Notes under the pieces: generated by a model
Seen by the model: only the letters and a program-made list of their open reading frames with translations
Told to the model about the DNA's origin: nothing
The model's database searches: none
DNA from: Candidatus Binatia bacterium
Lineage (GTDB): Bacteria > Desulfobacterota > Binatia > UBA9968 > JAJDTQ01
NCBI GenBank assembly: GCA_022823055.1
Contig: JAJDXX010000048.1
Location: 1-41,699, forward strand
Direction of reading: 5' to 3'
Length of the DNA stretch: 41,699 bases
Shown: positions 15,692 through 25,729 of the stretch, in pieces
How the letters are laid out: each line of letters opens with the position of its first letter
How positions within the stretch are numbered: the first letter of the stretch is position 1
Translations under genes and position numbers: made by a program

Positions 15692-17212
15692 ATGGAACTC
15701 CACCAAAAACTCGCGGAAACCTTGATCAGGGACGGCCTCGTGGCTACCGGCGACGCGGTGCTCGCAGGCGTGTCCGGCGGTCCGGATTCCGTGGCGCTGC
15801 TCCACCTTCTGACCGAGGTCGCGCCGCCCCTCTCACTGGCGCTGGAAGTGGCCCACGTGGAACACGGAATTCGCGGAGCCCGGAGCCGGGAGGACGCGGA
15901 GTTCGTCCGGCGCCTGGCCGAAGGCCTGTCGCTGCCGTTCCATCTCGCCCGACTGGACTTGCACGACGCCGCATCCGGCCGTGCCGGGAACCTGGAAGCC
16001 CGCGCGCGCACGGAACGCTACCGGTTCTTCGCGCGGGTGGCGGCGGAGCGGCGCCTCGGCAAGGTCGCGGTGGGACACAACCGCGGCGACCAGGTGGAGA
16101 CCATGCTCATGTGGCTGCTCCGCGGCTGCGGTCCCGAAGGGCTCGCGGGCATGCCGGCGGCGCGGCCTCTGGACCGGGCCGCGGCCGGCGCCTCGGGTCC
16201 GATGCTGGTCCGCCCGTTGCTGGATGTATCCCGCGAAGAGATCCTGGAATACCTGGCGAGCCGGAATCTGGAGTACCGGGACGACCACACCAACCGCGAC
16301 ACCCGTTACCTGCGGAACTGGATCCGCCAGACCCTGCTGCCGCGTTTGCGGGAACGGACGGACGCCGGGCTGGAGCACCGCCTTGCCCGGCTGGGCGGCA
16401 TGCTGCGCTCCGACAATGCGCTGCTGGAGCGGCGGCTGGCCGAGGCCTGCCGGCGGATCATCCGCGGGGACGTGCTGGACCGGGCCGCCTTCCTGGGACT
16501 CGAGCCCGAGCTTCGTCCCCGGATGGTGCGATTCTGGCTGGCCCGGGTCACCGGGACGCTCCGGCGCTTCGACTACGCCCACGTGGATGCCGTCCTCGAT
16601 CTCATCGCCGGAAGCCGCCCTCACGCCCGCGTATCCCTCCCCGGCGCATGGACCGTGGCGCGGGAGTACGAGTCCATCCGGCTGGTTTCCTCCGTCGAAG
16701 CGGCATCGGCGAACGCCCCTGCGGAAACGGTTCCTTCGCCGAGGGGCGCAAGGACTCCCGGGATTGCGGGCGAAGAACGCGTCGGCGGACAGGTCGACGG
16801 GGAGTATTCCTACCCGCTCCCGCTCGAAGGCGAGCTCTTCCTGCCCGAGGCCGGGTTAAAGATCACCGCTTGGCGCTCGGACAGCCTGGACCTGCCGGCA
16901 AGCCCCCACGAGGCCGCCTTCGACCTCCGCGCCGTGGAGCGGGTCGAGGGTGCCCTGCAAGTGCGGAACTTTCGCCCGGGCGACCGTTTCCAGCCTCTGG
17001 GCATGGCCGGGCACAAGAAGCTCAAGGACCTGTTCATCGAGAAGAAGCTGCCGCGCTCCCGTCGCCGCACGCTGCCGCTGGTCCTGGCGGAGGAGGAGAT
17101 CGTGTGGGTCCCCGGATGCGCGCGCGGCGACTTTGCCAGGCTGGAGGCGGACAGCCGCGCGGCGTGGCGGGTCAAGGTCGGTCCCTTCGCCGCGGGCGGG
17201 GTGCGCGGTTGA
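15692..17212 (+). CDS. tilS: tRNA(Ile)-lysidine synthetase TilS
   Basis: A 506-residue N-type ATP pyrophosphatase. It attaches lysine to C34 of tRNA-Ile(CAU) so that the tRNA reads AUA instead of AUG. The PP-loop SGGPDS lies at 28-33, and HVEHGIRGARSREDAEFV and GHNRGDQVETMLMWLLRG are the conserved substrate-binding blocks. The last 100 residues form the TilS C-terminal domain (VRNFRPGDRFQPLGMAGHKKLKDLFIEKK). A variable linker around 340-370 is rich in Ala, Glu and Arg. The gene heads the housekeeping block and is followed by ftsH, as in many bacteria. Confidence 0.95.
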   Translation: MELHQKLAETLIRDGLVATGDAVLAGVSGGPDSVALLHLLTEVAPPLSLALEVAHVEHGIRGARSREDAEFVRRLAEGLSLPFHLARLDLHDAASGRAGNLEARARTERYRFFARVAAERRLGKVAVGHNRGDQVETMLMWLLRGCGPEGLAGMPAARPLDRAAAGASGPMLVRPLLDVSREEILEYLASRNLEYRDDHTNRDTRYLRNWIRQTLLPRLRERTDAGLEHRLARLGGMLRSDNALLERRLAEACRRIIRGDVLDRAAFLGLEPELRPRMVRFWLARVTGTLRRFDYAHVDAVLDLIAGSRPHARVSLPGAWTVAREYESIRLVSSVEAASANAPAETVPSPRGARTPGIAGEERVGGQVDGEYSYPLPLEGELFLPEAGLKITAWRSDSLDLPASPHEAAFDLRAVERVEGALQVRNFRPGDRFQPLGMAGHKKLKDLFIEKKLPRSRRRTLPLVLAEEEIVWVPGCARGDFARLEADSRAAWRVKVGPFAAGGVRG

Positions 17213-17305
17213 CTTGGCCGCTCCCCGTTCTTATTGAAGAAGAGGTACCCGTATGTTAACGTTTTCCTGGTGCGATAGGGGCGGAAAAGGCTGGAGAGAC
17301 CCTCT

Positions 17306-19144
17306 TTGAACCAAGCGACAAAAAACCTTGCTCTGTGGCTCGTGCTCGGGCTGATGTTCCTGCTGCTCTTCAACGTCTTCACGCGGCAGCAGGGCCGGGA
17401 CCCGGAGATCATCTACAGCGACTTCTGGTCGGCGGTGGAGCGCGGCGATGTGCAGGAAGTGACGATTCAGGGCCGCTACGTCCACGGCAAGTACCAGAGC
17501 GGCGAGCGGTTCCGGACCTTCTCGCCGAATGATCCGGGGTTGGTGACGACGCTGCGGGAAAAGAACATCCGCATCGCCGCCAAGCCAGAGGAAGATTCCC
17601 CCTGGTACTTCGTGCTGCTGGTGAACTGGTTCCCGATGCTGCTGCTGGTGGGGGTGTGGATCTTCTTCATGCGGCAGATGCAGGTCGGGGGCGGCAAGGC
17701 CATGTCCTTCGGCAAGAGCCGCGCGCGCCTGTTGAACGAAAACCAGGCGCGGGTGACGTTCAGCGACGTGGCCGGGGTGGACGAGGCCAAGGACGAGCTG
17801 CAGGAAGTCATCGCGTTCCTGAAGGACCCGAAGAAGTTCACGCGCCTGGGCGGGCGCATCCCCAAGGGCTGCCTGCTGGTGGGGCCTCCGGGCACGGGCA
17901 AGACGCTCCTGGCGCGGGCCATCGCCGGTGAGGCGGGCGTGCCCTTCTTCAGCATCAGCGGATCGGACTTCGTCGAGATGTTCGTGGGCGTGGGCGCGTC
18001 GCGGGTGCGCGACCTGTTCGTCCAGGCCAAGAAGCAGGCGCCGTGCATCGTCTTCGTGGATGAGATCGACGCGGTCGGACGCCAGCGCGGCGCCGGCCTC
18101 GGCGGCGGCCACGACGAGCGCGAGCAGACCCTCAACCAGTTGCTGGTGGAGATGGACGGTTTCGAGGCCAATGACGGCGTCATCCTCATCGCCGCCACCA
18201 ACCGGCCGGACGTGCTCGATCCCGCGTTGCTGCGGCCCGGACGGTTCGACCGCCGGGTGGTGGTGCCGCCGCCCGACGTCAAGGGGCGCGAGGGCATCCT
18301 CGCGGTGCACGCGGGCCGGGTGCCGCTGGAAAGCGACGTGGACATCCGGGTGCTGGCGCGCGGGACTCCGGGCTTCGCCGGCGCGGATCTCGAGAACCTT
18401 GTCAACGAGGCGGCGCTGCTGGCGGCGCGACACGACAAGGAAAAGGTCAACATGAATGACTTTGAGCTGGCCAAGGACAAAGTCATGATGGGGACCGAGC
18501 GCAAGAGCATGATCATCAGCGACGAGGAGAAGCGCAACACGGCCTATCACGAGTCCGGCCACGCGCTGGTGGCGAAGCTCCTGCCGGGCGCCGACCCGGT
18601 GCACAAGGTGACCATCATCCCGCGTGGCATGGCCCTGGGCCTGACCCAGCAGCTCCCCATGGACGAGCGCCACAGCCAGGACAAGGAGCACCTCCTCAAC
18701 AGCATGACCATCCTCTTCGGCGGACGCGTGGCCGAGGAGCTGGTGCTCGACCACATGACCACCGGCGCCGGCAACGACATCGAGCGCGCCACCGAGCTGG
18801 CCCACCGCATGGTGTGCGAGTGGGGCATGAGCGAGAAGCTGGGACCCATGACCTTCGGCAAGAAGGAAGAGCAGATCTTTCTCGGGCGCGACTTCACCCA
18901 ACAGCAGGACTACTCCGAGAGCACCGCGGTGGAGATCGACATGGAGGTCCGGCGCATCATCCAGGACTGCTACGGCCGGGCGAAGGACCTTCTGACCACG
19001 AATATCGGTCTGCTGCACGAGGTCGCCAAGGAGTTGCTGGAGAAGGAAGTGCTGGACGGTGCGGAGATCGACGCCATCGTCAAGGAATACATGGGAGACA
19101 GCGGTCCCGACCAGCCCACGACATCCGTTCCCGCCGGCGACTGA
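17306..19144 (+). CDS. ftsH: ATP-dependent zinc metalloprotease FtsH
   Basis: A 612-residue membrane-bound AAA+ protease that degrades damaged membrane proteins and regulatory substrates. The first transmembrane segment is at 8-25 and the second at about 101-121, bracketing a small periplasmic domain. Walker A GPPGTGKT lies at 193-200 and Walker B is IVFVDEID. The second region of homology follows, ending in [10 protein letters not shown]. The zinc site is HESGH at 415-419, with the distal Asp in the [10 protein letters not shown] region. Translation begins at TTG 17306, with GGAGAG ten bases upstream; no ATG fits. The C-terminal tail is short and ends in acidic and Pro/Thr residues. Confidence 0.97.
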   Translation: MNQATKNLALWLVLGLMFLLLFNVFTRQQGRDPEIIYSDFWSAVERGDVQEVTIQGRYVHGKYQSGERFRTFSPNDPGLVTTLREKNIRIAAKPEEDSPWYFVLLVNWFPMLLLVGVWIFFMRQMQVGGGKAMSFGKSRARLLNENQARVTFSDVAGVDEAKDELQEVIAFLKDPKKFTRLGGRIPKGCLLVGPPGTGKTLLARAIAGEAGVPFFSISGSDFVEMFVGVGASRVRDLFVQAKKQAPCIVFVDEIDAVGRQRGAGLGGGHDEREQTLNQLLVEMDGFEANDGVILIAATNRPDVLDPALLRPGRFDRRVVVPPPDVKGREGILAVHAGRVPLESDVDIRVLARGTPGFAGADLENLVNEAALLAARHDKEKVNMNDFELAKDKVMMGTERKSMIISDEEKRNTAYHESGHALVAKLLPGADPVHKVTIIPRGMALGLTQQLPMDERHSQDKEHLLNSMTILFGGRVAEELVLDHMTTGAGNDIERATELAHRMVCEWGMSEKLGPMTFGKKEEQIFLGRDFTQQQDYSESTAVEIDMEVRRIIQDCYGRAKDLLTTNIGLLHEVAKELLEKEVLDGAEIDAIVKEYMGDSGPDQPTTSVPAGD

Positions 19145-19195
19145 CCGGACCGGCATCCCCGACACAGTCCAACTCCGTGTGATATTCACGGAAGG

Positions 19196-20152
19196 GTGCG
19201 TGTCAAACTTCCGCCCGGATACGAAATGCCAGTGACGCCCGCAAACGTCATCGCCGAGGCGCCGGTGTCCGAGGACCTGCCCGCGCAAATGGTTCCGGTA
19301 CTGGAAACGCGCCACGGCGTGGTGGACATGCGCCGGCGCACGGCGGTGATGGGGGTCCTGAACGTGACCCCGGACTCCTTTTCCGACGGCGGCCGCTACA
19401 CGGACGTCGACGCCGCGCTGGCCCACGGCGTTGAGATGGAGCGCGAGGGCGCGTGCATCGTGGACGTGGGTGGGGAATCGACGCGTCCGGGCGCGGGCGC
19501 GGTCCCGCTGGAGGAAGAGCTGGAGCGGGTGATCCCGGTGATTCGCGGGTTGCGTGCGCGGGTCGCCGTGCCCATCAGCATCGATACGTACAAGGAGGCG
19601 GTGGCCCGGCGCGCGCTGGAGGCCGGTGCGGACATGGTCAACGACATCAGCGCCCTCCGGTTCGATCCCGCCATGGCGGGCCTGGTGGCGACGGAAGACG
19701 TTCCGGTGGTACTCATGCACATGCAGGGACGGCCGCGCACCATGCAGCGCGCGCCGCACTACGTCGACGTCGTGCGGGAGGTGGCCGCCTTCCTCCGGGA
19801 GCGCGTGGCCTTTGCCGTGGAGCGCGGAGTGGCCGCCCACCGCATCGTGGTGGACCCTGGCATCGGCTTCGGCAAGGACACGGGCCACAACCTGGAGTTG
19901 CTGCGGCGCCTGGACGCCTTGGTGTCCCTGGGACAGCCGGTGCTCGTGGGGCTTTCCCGCAAGGCGTTTCTCGGCCGCCTGCTGGACGAGGGGACGCCGG
20001 ACGCGCGCCTCGAGGGCAGCCTGGCGGGGGCGGTCGCGGCGGTGCTGGCCGGCGCCCGCATGGTCCGCGCCCACGACGTGGCGGCAACATGCCGGGCCGT
20101 GCGCGTGGCGGAGGCCATCCGCGCGGGCGCGCCGGCGGGTTCGCGCGGGTGA
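19196..20152 (+). CDS. folP: Dihydropteroate synthase FolP
   Basis: Condenses dihydropterin pyrophosphate with p-aminobenzoate in folate synthesis; target of sulfonamides. The TIM-barrel signatures are intact: [48 protein letters not shown] and [13 protein letters not shown]. The start is uncertain. GTG 19196 gives 318 residues, but its purines lie directly against the codon. ATG 19226 or ATG 19289 give 308 or 287 residues, the last closest to the usual family length. A small dyad, TCCGTG-N7-CACGGA, at 19175-19193 precedes the gene. Confidence 0.95.
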   Translation: MRVKLPPGYEMPVTPANVIAEAPVSEDLPAQMVPVLETRHGVVDMRRRTAVMGVLNVTPDSFSDGGRYTDVDAALAHGVEMEREGACIVDVGGESTRPGAGAVPLEEELERVIPVIRGLRARVAVPISIDTYKEAVARRALEAGADMVNDISALRFDPAMAGLVATEDVPVVLMHMQGRPRTMQRAPHYVDVVREVAAFLRERVAFAVERGVAAHRIVVDPGIGFGKDTGHNLELLRRLDALVSLGQPVLVGLSRKAFLGRLLDEGTPDARLEGSLAGAVAAVLAGARMVRAHDVAATCRAVRVAEAIRAGAPAGSRG

Positions 20153-20183
20153 GTCCGGACGCCGATTTTCCGGAAGGGAGCCT

Positions 20184-21617
20184 ATGACCTCGGACAGACC
20201 ACAGGGAGTGGCGGGCCGGCGCCGCCTGTTCGGCACCGACGGCATCCGCGGCATCGCCAACCAGGAGCCCATGACCTCGGAGACGGCCCTGAGGCTGGGT
20301 CGGGCCATCGCCCACGTGGTCGGCGGTCACGGCGGCGGGACGGAGGCGCGCGGCGCCCTGGGGCGGAAGCGTACGCGCCGGCGGCGCATCCTCATCGGCA
20401 AGGATACGCGTTTGTCGGGCTACATGTTCGAGACCGCCCTGGCCTCAGGCATTTGCTCCATGGGGGCGGACGTTCTCCTGGTGGGGCCGCTGCCGACGCC
20501 GGCCGTGGCCTTCCTCACCCGGAGCATGCGCGCGGACGCCGGGGTGGTGATCTCGGCGTCGCACAACCCTTACCAGGACAACGGCATCAAGTTCTTCTCA
20601 CGGGACGGCTTCAAGCTGCCGGACGCCTGGGAGCGGCGCATGGAGGCGCTGGTCTGGGAGGGTGAGTACGGCGCGAACCGTCCCGCGGCCACGGACGTAG
20701 GCAAGGCGGCCCGCGTCGATGACGCCGTCGGCAGGACCGTGGACTTCCTCAAGGGCGCGTTTCCGGGCCGGTTGACCCTCGAAGGCCTCAAGATCGTCGT
20801 GGACTGCGCCAACGGCGCCGCCTACCGGGTGGGGCCGGAGGTGCTGACGGAACTGGGCGCCGAGGTGATTCCGGTGGCGGTGGACCCGGACGGCACCAAC
20901 ATCAACCGGGAGTGCGGCTCGGTGTACCCGGGGACTGCCCGGGCGGCGCTGCTGGAGCACGGCGCGGATCTGGCCATGTGCCTCGACGGCGACGCGGACA
21001 GGGCGCTGTTCATCGACGACAAGGGCGCGCTGGTGGACGGCGACGAGGTGCTGGCCATGTGCGCCATCGCGCTGCGGGAGGCCGGGCGGCTGCCCACGGG
21101 TGCGGTGGTGGCCACGGTGATGAGCAACATGGGGCTCGACGTCTCCCTGCGCGGGCACGGCATCGAGGTCCTGCGCACCGCCATCGGCGACCGCTACGTG
21201 GTGGAGGAAATGCGCCGCGGCGGCCACAACCTGGGCGGCGAGCAGTCGGGCCACCTGGTGTTCCTGGACCACAACACCACCGGCGACGGCTGCCTGACCG
21301 CGCTCCAGGTGCTGGCCCTCATGGTGGAGCAGGAGAAGCCCCTGAGCGAGCTGCGCCGGATCATGGGCAAGCTGCCGCAGGTGATCGTCAACGTGCCGGT
21401 GCGCGAGAAGCGCCCGCTCTCCGAGATGGACCAGGTGCAGGCACGCATCAGCGAGAGCGAGAGCCTGCTCGACGGCCGCGGCCGCGTGCTGGTGCGCTAC
21501 TCCGGCACCGAGCCGCTGGCCCGGGTGATGATCGAGGGCGAGTCGGAGGACGAGATCAGGCGGCTGGCGCAGGGCATCGCCGACGCAATCCACTCCGGCA
21601 GCGGCTCCGAAGGATAG
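20184..21617 (+). CDS. glmM: Phosphoglucosamine mutase GlmM
   Basis: A 477-residue phosphohexomutase converting glucosamine-6-phosphate to glucosamine-1-phosphate for UDP-GlcNAc and the cell envelope. LFGTDGIRG lies at the N-terminus. The phosphoserine is Ser126 in SASHNP, the magnesium loop is DGDADR, the sugar loop is GEQSGH, and the phosphate loop is [15 protein letters not shown] 20184 follows GGAAGGGAG; the longer upstream frame overlaps folP and is not real. It is about 25-30 residues longer than usual because of a Gly/Arg-rich insert near 47-68 ([22 protein letters not shown]). In many related clusters cdaA and ybbR lie between folP and glmM; here only 31 bases do. Confidence 0.96.
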   Translation: MTSDRPQGVAGRRRLFGTDGIRGIANQEPMTSETALRLGRAIAHVVGGHGGGTEARGALGRKRTRRRRILIGKDTRLSGYMFETALASGICSMGADVLLVGPLPTPAVAFLTRSMRADAGVVISASHNPYQDNGIKFFSRDGFKLPDAWERRMEALVWEGEYGANRPAATDVGKAARVDDAVGRTVDFLKGAFPGRLTLEGLKIVVDCANGAAYRVGPEVLTELGAEVIPVAVDPDGTNINRECGSVYPGTARAALLEHGADLAMCLDGDADRALFIDDKGALVDGDEVLAMCAIALREAGRLPTGAVVATVMSNMGLDVSLRGHGIEVLRTAIGDRYVVEEMRRGGHNLGGEQSGHLVFLDHNTTGDGCLTALQVLALMVEQEKPLSELRRIMGKLPQVIVNVPVREKRPLSEMDQVQARISESESLLDGRGRVLVRYSGTEPLARVMIEGESEDEIRRLAQGIADAIHSGSGSEG

Positions 21618-21627
21618 GGGTTCCGGC

Positions 21628-22359
21628 ATGATTCGTCTCGGAGTCAACGTCGATCACGTGGCCACCGTGCGCCAGGCGCGGATGATCGACATCCCGGACC
21701 CGGTGGAGGCGGCGCTCCTGGCCGAGCGGGGTGGCGCCGACCTGATCACCGTGCACCTGCGCGAAGACCGCCGGCACATCCAGGAGCACGACGTGGCCCG
21801 GCTGCGGGAGCGGCTGAGCGCGGGCCTCAACCTGGAGATGGCCGGGACCGGGGAGATGGTTCGGCACGCGCTCGCCTTCCGGCCGGACGACGCCTGCCTG
21901 GTGCCGGAACGGCGCGAGGAGCTGACCACCGAGGGCGGCCTCGACGTGGTCTCCCACGCGGACCCGCTCCGCGAGGTGGTGGCGCGCCTGCGCGGCGCCG
22001 GCATCCGGGTGAGTCTTTTCGTGGACCCCGATGCGCGACAGCTCGAAGCCAGCCGGGATCTGGGCGCCGACGCCGTGGAGCTCCACACGGGCACCTACTG
22101 CGACGCCGCTGCGGACCGGGTGGAGCGCGAGCTCGAGGCGGTGCGCCGCGCCGCGACCGTGGCCGCGGACCTGGGCCTGGAGGTGCACGGCGGGCACGGC
22201 CTCAATGCCGGGAACGTGGCGCCCATCGCCGCCATCGCGGAGATCGTGGAGCTCAACATCGGACACAGCATCGTCGCCCGGGCCGTCATGGTGGGCATGG
22301 TCGAGGCGGTGCGGGAGATGAAGGCCCTCATCGCGAGGGCGGAAACGGCGGGTGACTGA
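21628..22359 (+). CDS. pdxJ: Pyridoxine 5'-phosphate synthase PdxJ
   Basis: A 243-residue TIM-barrel enzyme that condenses 1-deoxyxylulose-5-phosphate with 3-amino-2-oxopropyl phosphate, the ring-closing step of the DXP-dependent vitamin B6 pathway. [15 protein letters not shown] at the N-terminus, [30 protein letters not shown] and HGGHGLN are all family signatures. Length is standard. It lies 10 bases after glmM and 3 bases before the NAD(P)HX-repair gene, so it is part of the same operon. acpS, often the next gene in this cluster, is missing. Confidence 0.96.
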   Translation: MIRLGVNVDHVATVRQARMIDIPDPVEAALLAERGGADLITVHLREDRRHIQEHDVARLRERLSAGLNLEMAGTGEMVRHALAFRPDDACLVPERREELTTEGGLDVVSHADPLREVVARLRGAGIRVSLFVDPDARQLEASRDLGADAVELHTGTYCDAAADRVERELEAVRRAATVAADLGLEVHGGHGLNAGNVAPIAAIAEIVELNIGHSIVARAVMVGMVEAVREMKALIARAETAGD

Positions 22360-22362
22360 CTC

Positions 22363-23931
22363 ATGCACGTGGTGACCGCGGCGGAGATGCGCCGCATGGA
22401 CCAGCTCACCATTCAGGCTCACGGCGTCCCCAGCCTGCGGCTCATGGAGCGCGCCGGCCAGGGCGTGGTGGACGTGATCCTCCAGCGCTGGACGCAACTG
22501 GCCAAGCGCGGCGCGCTGGTGGTGGCGGGCAAGGGCAACAACGGCGGCGACGGGCTCGTGGTGGCGCGGCTGCTGCACCAGCGGGAGTTCCCGTGCGAAG
22601 TGGCGTGCGTGGCGCGGGCGGACGAGCTGTCGCCGGACGCGGCCACCAATCTCCAGCGCTACCGTACCGCGGGGGGCCGGTTCACGGAGATTCCCGACGG
22701 CGACCTCGACGCACTCCGCGACCGTTTCGGGGACAAGGGTCTCTTGGTGGACGCCCTCCTGGGCACCGGCCTGCGCGCGCCGGTGAAGGGGTTCCTGGCC
22801 GACGTGGTGGAGCTCATGAACGCCTCGGGGCTGCCCATCATCGCGGTGGACACCCCGTCGGGGCTGGATGCCGACAAGGGCGGCCCGTTGGGCTCGACCA
22901 TTCAGGCCGACGTGACGGTGGCCCTTGGGTATCCCAAGACCGGCCAGGTGGTCTATCCCGGGGTCACCTACTGCGGCGATCTGGTGGTGGCCGACATCGG
23001 CCTCTGGGACCAGGCCGTGGCCGAGGTGGCGCCGGCGGCGGAGCTGCTGGATTCCGCCGAGTTGGTGTGGCTCTTGCCGCGTCGGTTGGAAGACTCGCAC
23101 AAGGGCAGCTACGGCCACCTGCTGGTGATGGCCGGCTCCCGCGGCAAGACCGGCGCGGCGGTGCTCTGTTGCCGCGGCGCCATGCGGGTAGGCACCGGGC
23201 TCGTGACCCTGGCCGCGCCGCGCGGGCTCAACGACATCCTCGCCGGCGCGCTGGTGGAGCCCATGACCGAGACCTTGGGGGAGCCGGGCGCGGAGCAGTG
23301 GCCGGCGCTGGGCGCGGGCGACTGGGAGGGTTTGGCGGAGCGCAGGAACGCGGTCCTGTTCGGCCCGGGCGTAGGCGTCCACGAAGATGCCGGACGCACG
23401 CTGGAGACGCTGCTGGGGCATTGCGGCCTGCCGTGGCTCATCGACGCCGACGGGCTCAACAACCTGGCGGCGGACACGAGCCGGTTGAAGGAGGCGCGGG
23501 TCCCGCCCATGCTGACGCCGCACCCCGGCGAGATGGGCCGCCTCGCCGGCGTGGAGACCGCGGAGGTCAACGCCGACCGCATCGGCATCGCCCGAGCGTT
23601 TGCCGCGGAGCACCGCTGCTACCTGGTGCTCAAGGGGGCGCGCACGGTCATGGCCACGCCCGAGGGCCGGGTCTCCATCAACCCTACGGGCAATGCCGGC
23701 ATGGCCACCGGCGGCATGGGCGACGTCCTGGCGGGGATCATCGCCGGGTTTCTCGCACAGGGATTTCGCCCGGAGGACGCCATGCGCCTTGGGGTTTACC
23801 TCCACGGCCGCGCCGGCGACCGCGTTGCGGACCAACGCGGCGAGGTGGGGCTGATCGCGTCGGACCTGGTCGACGAGTTGCCGCCGACCATCAAGGAGCT
23901 GATGCAGATTCGGGATCTGGTGCAGGGATGA
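22363..23931 (+). CDS. nnr: Bifunctional NAD(P)HX epimerase/dehydratase
   Basis: A 522-residue fusion that repairs hydrated NADH and NADPH. Residues 1 to about 215 form the YjeF_N epimerase domain (NnrE), with AGKGNNGGDGLVVARLL and VDALLGTGLRAPVKG. From about 225 the ribokinase-like NnrD dehydratase follows, with KGSYGHLLVMAGSRGKTGAA, the adenine-nucleotide and substrate loops LTPHPGEMGRL and NPTGNAGMATGGMGDVLAG. Both halves look intact. Its stop overlaps the tsaE start (ATGA). The ATG at 22363 begins MHVVTAAEMRRMD, the normal family start. Confidence 0.95.
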   Translation: MHVVTAAEMRRMDQLTIQAHGVPSLRLMERAGQGVVDVILQRWTQLAKRGALVVAGKGNNGGDGLVVARLLHQREFPCEVACVARADELSPDAATNLQRYRTAGGRFTEIPDGDLDALRDRFGDKGLLVDALLGTGLRAPVKGFLADVVELMNASGLPIIAVDTPSGLDADKGGPLGSTIQADVTVALGYPKTGQVVYPGVTYCGDLVVADIGLWDQAVAEVAPAAELLDSAELVWLLPRRLEDSHKGSYGHLLVMAGSRGKTGAAVLCCRGAMRVGTGLVTLAAPRGLNDILAGALVEPMTETLGEPGAEQWPALGAGDWEGLAERRNAVLFGPGVGVHEDAGRTLETLLGHCGLPWLIDADGLNNLAADTSRLKEARVPPMLTPHPGEMGRLAGVETAEVNADRIGIARAFAAEHRCYLVLKGARTVMATPEGRVSINPTGNAGMATGGMGDVLAGIIAGFLAQGFRPEDAMRLGVYLHGRAGDRVADQRGEVGLIASDLVDELPPTIKELMQIRDLVQG

Positions 23932-24488
23932 CGGCGAACGCGTTTCAGATCACGACGGGCTCGCAGGAGGCCACCCGGGCGCTGGGGCGCACCCTCGGCG
24001 GCCTCCTGGCGGGCGGCGAGATCCTGGGCCTCACGGGCGACCTCGGGAGCGGCAAGACCTGCTTCGTCCACGGCCTCGCCGAGGGGCTTGAGGTGGGCCG
24101 GAACAGTTGGGTGCGGAGCCCCACCTTCACGCTCATAAACGAGTATGACGGCCGGGTGCCGCTGGTCCACGTGGACCTCTTCCGCGTGGCCCAGGGCGCG
24201 GAGATGGAAGACCTGCACCTGGAGGAGTACTTCGCGTCCGGCAGCGTCTGCGTCATCGAGTGGTTCGAACGCTTGGACGCGGTGGGCGTGGACGAGTTCC
24301 TCGCCGTGGCCTTCCGCTACGTGGACGAGGACCGGCGGGAGCTGCGCTTCGCCGCCCACGGCCCGCGGTACGACGAACTGGTGGCCGCATTGCGGCAAGA
24401 CGATGGCGCGGCGAGAGACATTGCCGCTACCGAGCCCGTCGGTCCTGAGCCCTTCGACAAGGCTCAGGACGGGCGTGGCGAGGCGTAG
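23928..24488 (+). CDS. tsaE: tRNA threonylcarbamoyladenosine biosynthesis ATPase TsaE
   Basis: A 186-residue P-loop ATPase that works with TsaB and TsaD to form t6A37 in ANN-decoding tRNAs. Walker A GDLGSGKT lies at 37-44. The conserved [10 protein letters not shown] and HVDLFRV blocks follow, and CVIEWFERL is the TsaE switch-like region. Normal family length is 150-160 residues. The extra C-terminal part ([17 protein letters not shown]) is not TsaE sequence; it is translated from an inserted PFDKAQD-type palindromic repeat, which also supplies the stop codon. The start overlaps the previous gene by four bases. Confidence 0.95.
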   Translation: MTANAFQITTGSQEATRALGRTLGGLLAGGEILGLTGDLGSGKTCFVHGLAEGLEVGRNSWVRSPTFTLINEYDGRVPLVHVDLFRVAQGAEMEDLHLEEYFASGSVCVIEWFERLDAVGVDEFLAVAFRYVDEDRRELRFAAHGPRYDELVAALRQDDGAARDIAATEPVGPEPFDKAQDGRGEA

Positions 24489-24505
24489 GCGAGCGAAGTC
24501 GAAGG
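24442..24505. repeat. PFDKAQD-type palindromic repeat at the tsaE/lysC junction
   Basis: GTCCTGAGCC (24442-24451) and its perfect complement GGCTCAGGAC (24461-24470) flank CTTCGACAA. The following GGCGAGCGAAGTCGAAGG, up to the lysC ATG, is the other part commonly seen in this repeat type. In one frame the unit reads PFDKAQD, a peptide known as a spurious repeat-derived tail in many bacterial proteins. It fills the whole tsaE-lysC gap and overlaps the end of tsaE. Confidence 0.75.
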
Positions 24506-25729
24506 ATGGCGCTGATCGTGCAGAAATACGGCGGCACCTCCGTCGGCATGGTGGAACGCATCCGCAACGTCGCCAGGCGCGTGGCGGCGACGCGCGAAGC
24601 GGGGAACGACGTGGTGGTGGTGGTGTCGGCCATGTCCGGCGAGACCAACCGCCTGCTGAACCTGGCCAACCAGGTCTCGGCGCACGTGGACGACCGGGAG
24701 ATCGACGTGCTCCTGGCGTCGGGAGAGCAGGTGTCGTGCGCGCTGCTGGCGCTGGCGCTCAAGGACCTGGGACAGCCGGCGCGCTCGTTTCTCGGGCACC
24801 AGGCGCGTATCGCCACCGACAGCGTGTACGGCCGGGCGCGCATCAAGAGCATCGACGGCACCCGTGTGCTGGAGGCGCTGGAGCGCCGGGAGGTGGTGGT
24901 GGTGGCGGGCTTTCAGGGGGTGGATGAGGACGACAACATCACCACCCTGGGACGCGGGGGCTCGGACACGAGCGCCGTGGCCATGGCCGCCGCCCTGAAC
25001 GCCGCGGTGTGCGAGATCTACACGGACGTGGACGGCATCTACACGGCCGATCCCTTCGTGTGCCCGCGCGCCCGGAAACTGGATCGCATTACCTACGACG
25101 AAATGCTGGAGATGGCCAGCATGGGTGCCCGTGTGCTGCAGATCCGCTCGGTGGAGCTGGCGAAGAAGTTCGGCGTCCCGGTGCACCTGCGTTCGAGCTT
25201 CAACGACGCCGAGGGTACCTGGCTGGTCGAGGAGGAAGAACAGATGGATTCGGTTCTGGTTTCGGCAGTGACCTGCGACAGCGACGAAGCCAAGATCACC
25301 ATTCGCGGGGTGCCGGATCGCGCCGGCCTCGCGGCGCAGATCTTCGGCCCCATCGCGGACGCCAACATCGTCGTGGACATGATCATCCAGAACGCCGGCG
25401 AGGACGGCACCACCGACGTGACCTTCACGGTGCCCAGGAAAGACCATCCCAAGGCCATGGAATTGATTGAAAAAACCGCGCCCTTGATCCAAGCTAAGGG
25501 GGTGGCCTCCGACACCCGCGTGGCCAAGGTGTCGGTGGTGGGCGTGGGGGTGAGAACGAACGCGGGCGTGGCCGCGAAGATGTTCAAGGCGCTGGCCGAC
25601 CAGTCCATCAACATCGAGATGATCTCGACCTCCGAGATCAAGGTGTCGGTGGTGGTGAACGAGGAGGACAGCCACAGGGCCGTGGATTCGCTGCACGCTT
25701 CGCTGATCGAAGGGCAGGTGAGGGCATGA
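24506..25729 (+). CDS. lysC: Aspartate kinase LysC
   Basis: A 407-residue aspartokinase, the first step of lysine, threonine and methionine synthesis. The kinase domain starts [13 protein letters not shown] and contains [21 protein letters not shown] and [18 protein letters not shown]. From about 250 two ACT domains ([26 protein letters not shown] and [19 protein letters not shown]) provide feedback control, as in the alpha subunit of Bacillus or Corynebacterium enzymes. The start codon directly abuts an AAGG at the end of the inserted repeat, so the ribosome site is unusually close. The stop overlaps cimA by four bases. Confidence 0.96.
   Translation: MALIVQKYGGTSVGMVERIRNVARRVAATREAGNDVVVVVSAMSGETNRLLNLANQVSAHVDDREIDVLLASGEQVSCALLALALKDLGQPARSFLGHQARIATDSVYGRARIKSIDGTRVLEALERREVVVVAGFQGVDEDDNITTLGRGGSDTSAVAMAAALNAAVCEIYTDVDGIYTADPFVCPRARKLDRITYDEMLEMASMGARVLQIRSVELAKKFGVPVHLRSSFNDAEGTWLVEEEEQMDSVLVSAVTCDSDEAKITIRGVPDRAGLAAQIFGPIADANIVVDMIIQNAGEDGTTDVTFTVPRKDHPKAMELIEKTAPLIQAKGVASDTRVAKVSVVGVGVRTNAGVAAKMFKALADQSINIEMISTSEIKVSVVVNEEDSHRAVDSLHASLIEGQVRA

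Noticed and set aside
17236-17266. Heat-shock (sigma-32-like) promoter upstream of ftsH: TTGAAG then CCCGTAT
   Set aside because: The spacer of about eight bases is too short for the consensus and no other support is visible.
17231-20308. Long minus-strand open frame of about 1025 codons opposite ftsH and folP
   Set aside because: It lies wholly antisense to two unmistakable genes; high GC at third codon positions removes stops on the other strand. The translation is low-complexity His/Arg/Val-rich with no domain.
21556-23835. Minus-strand open frame opposite pdxJ and nnr
   Set aside because: Antisense to conserved core genes with full motif sets.
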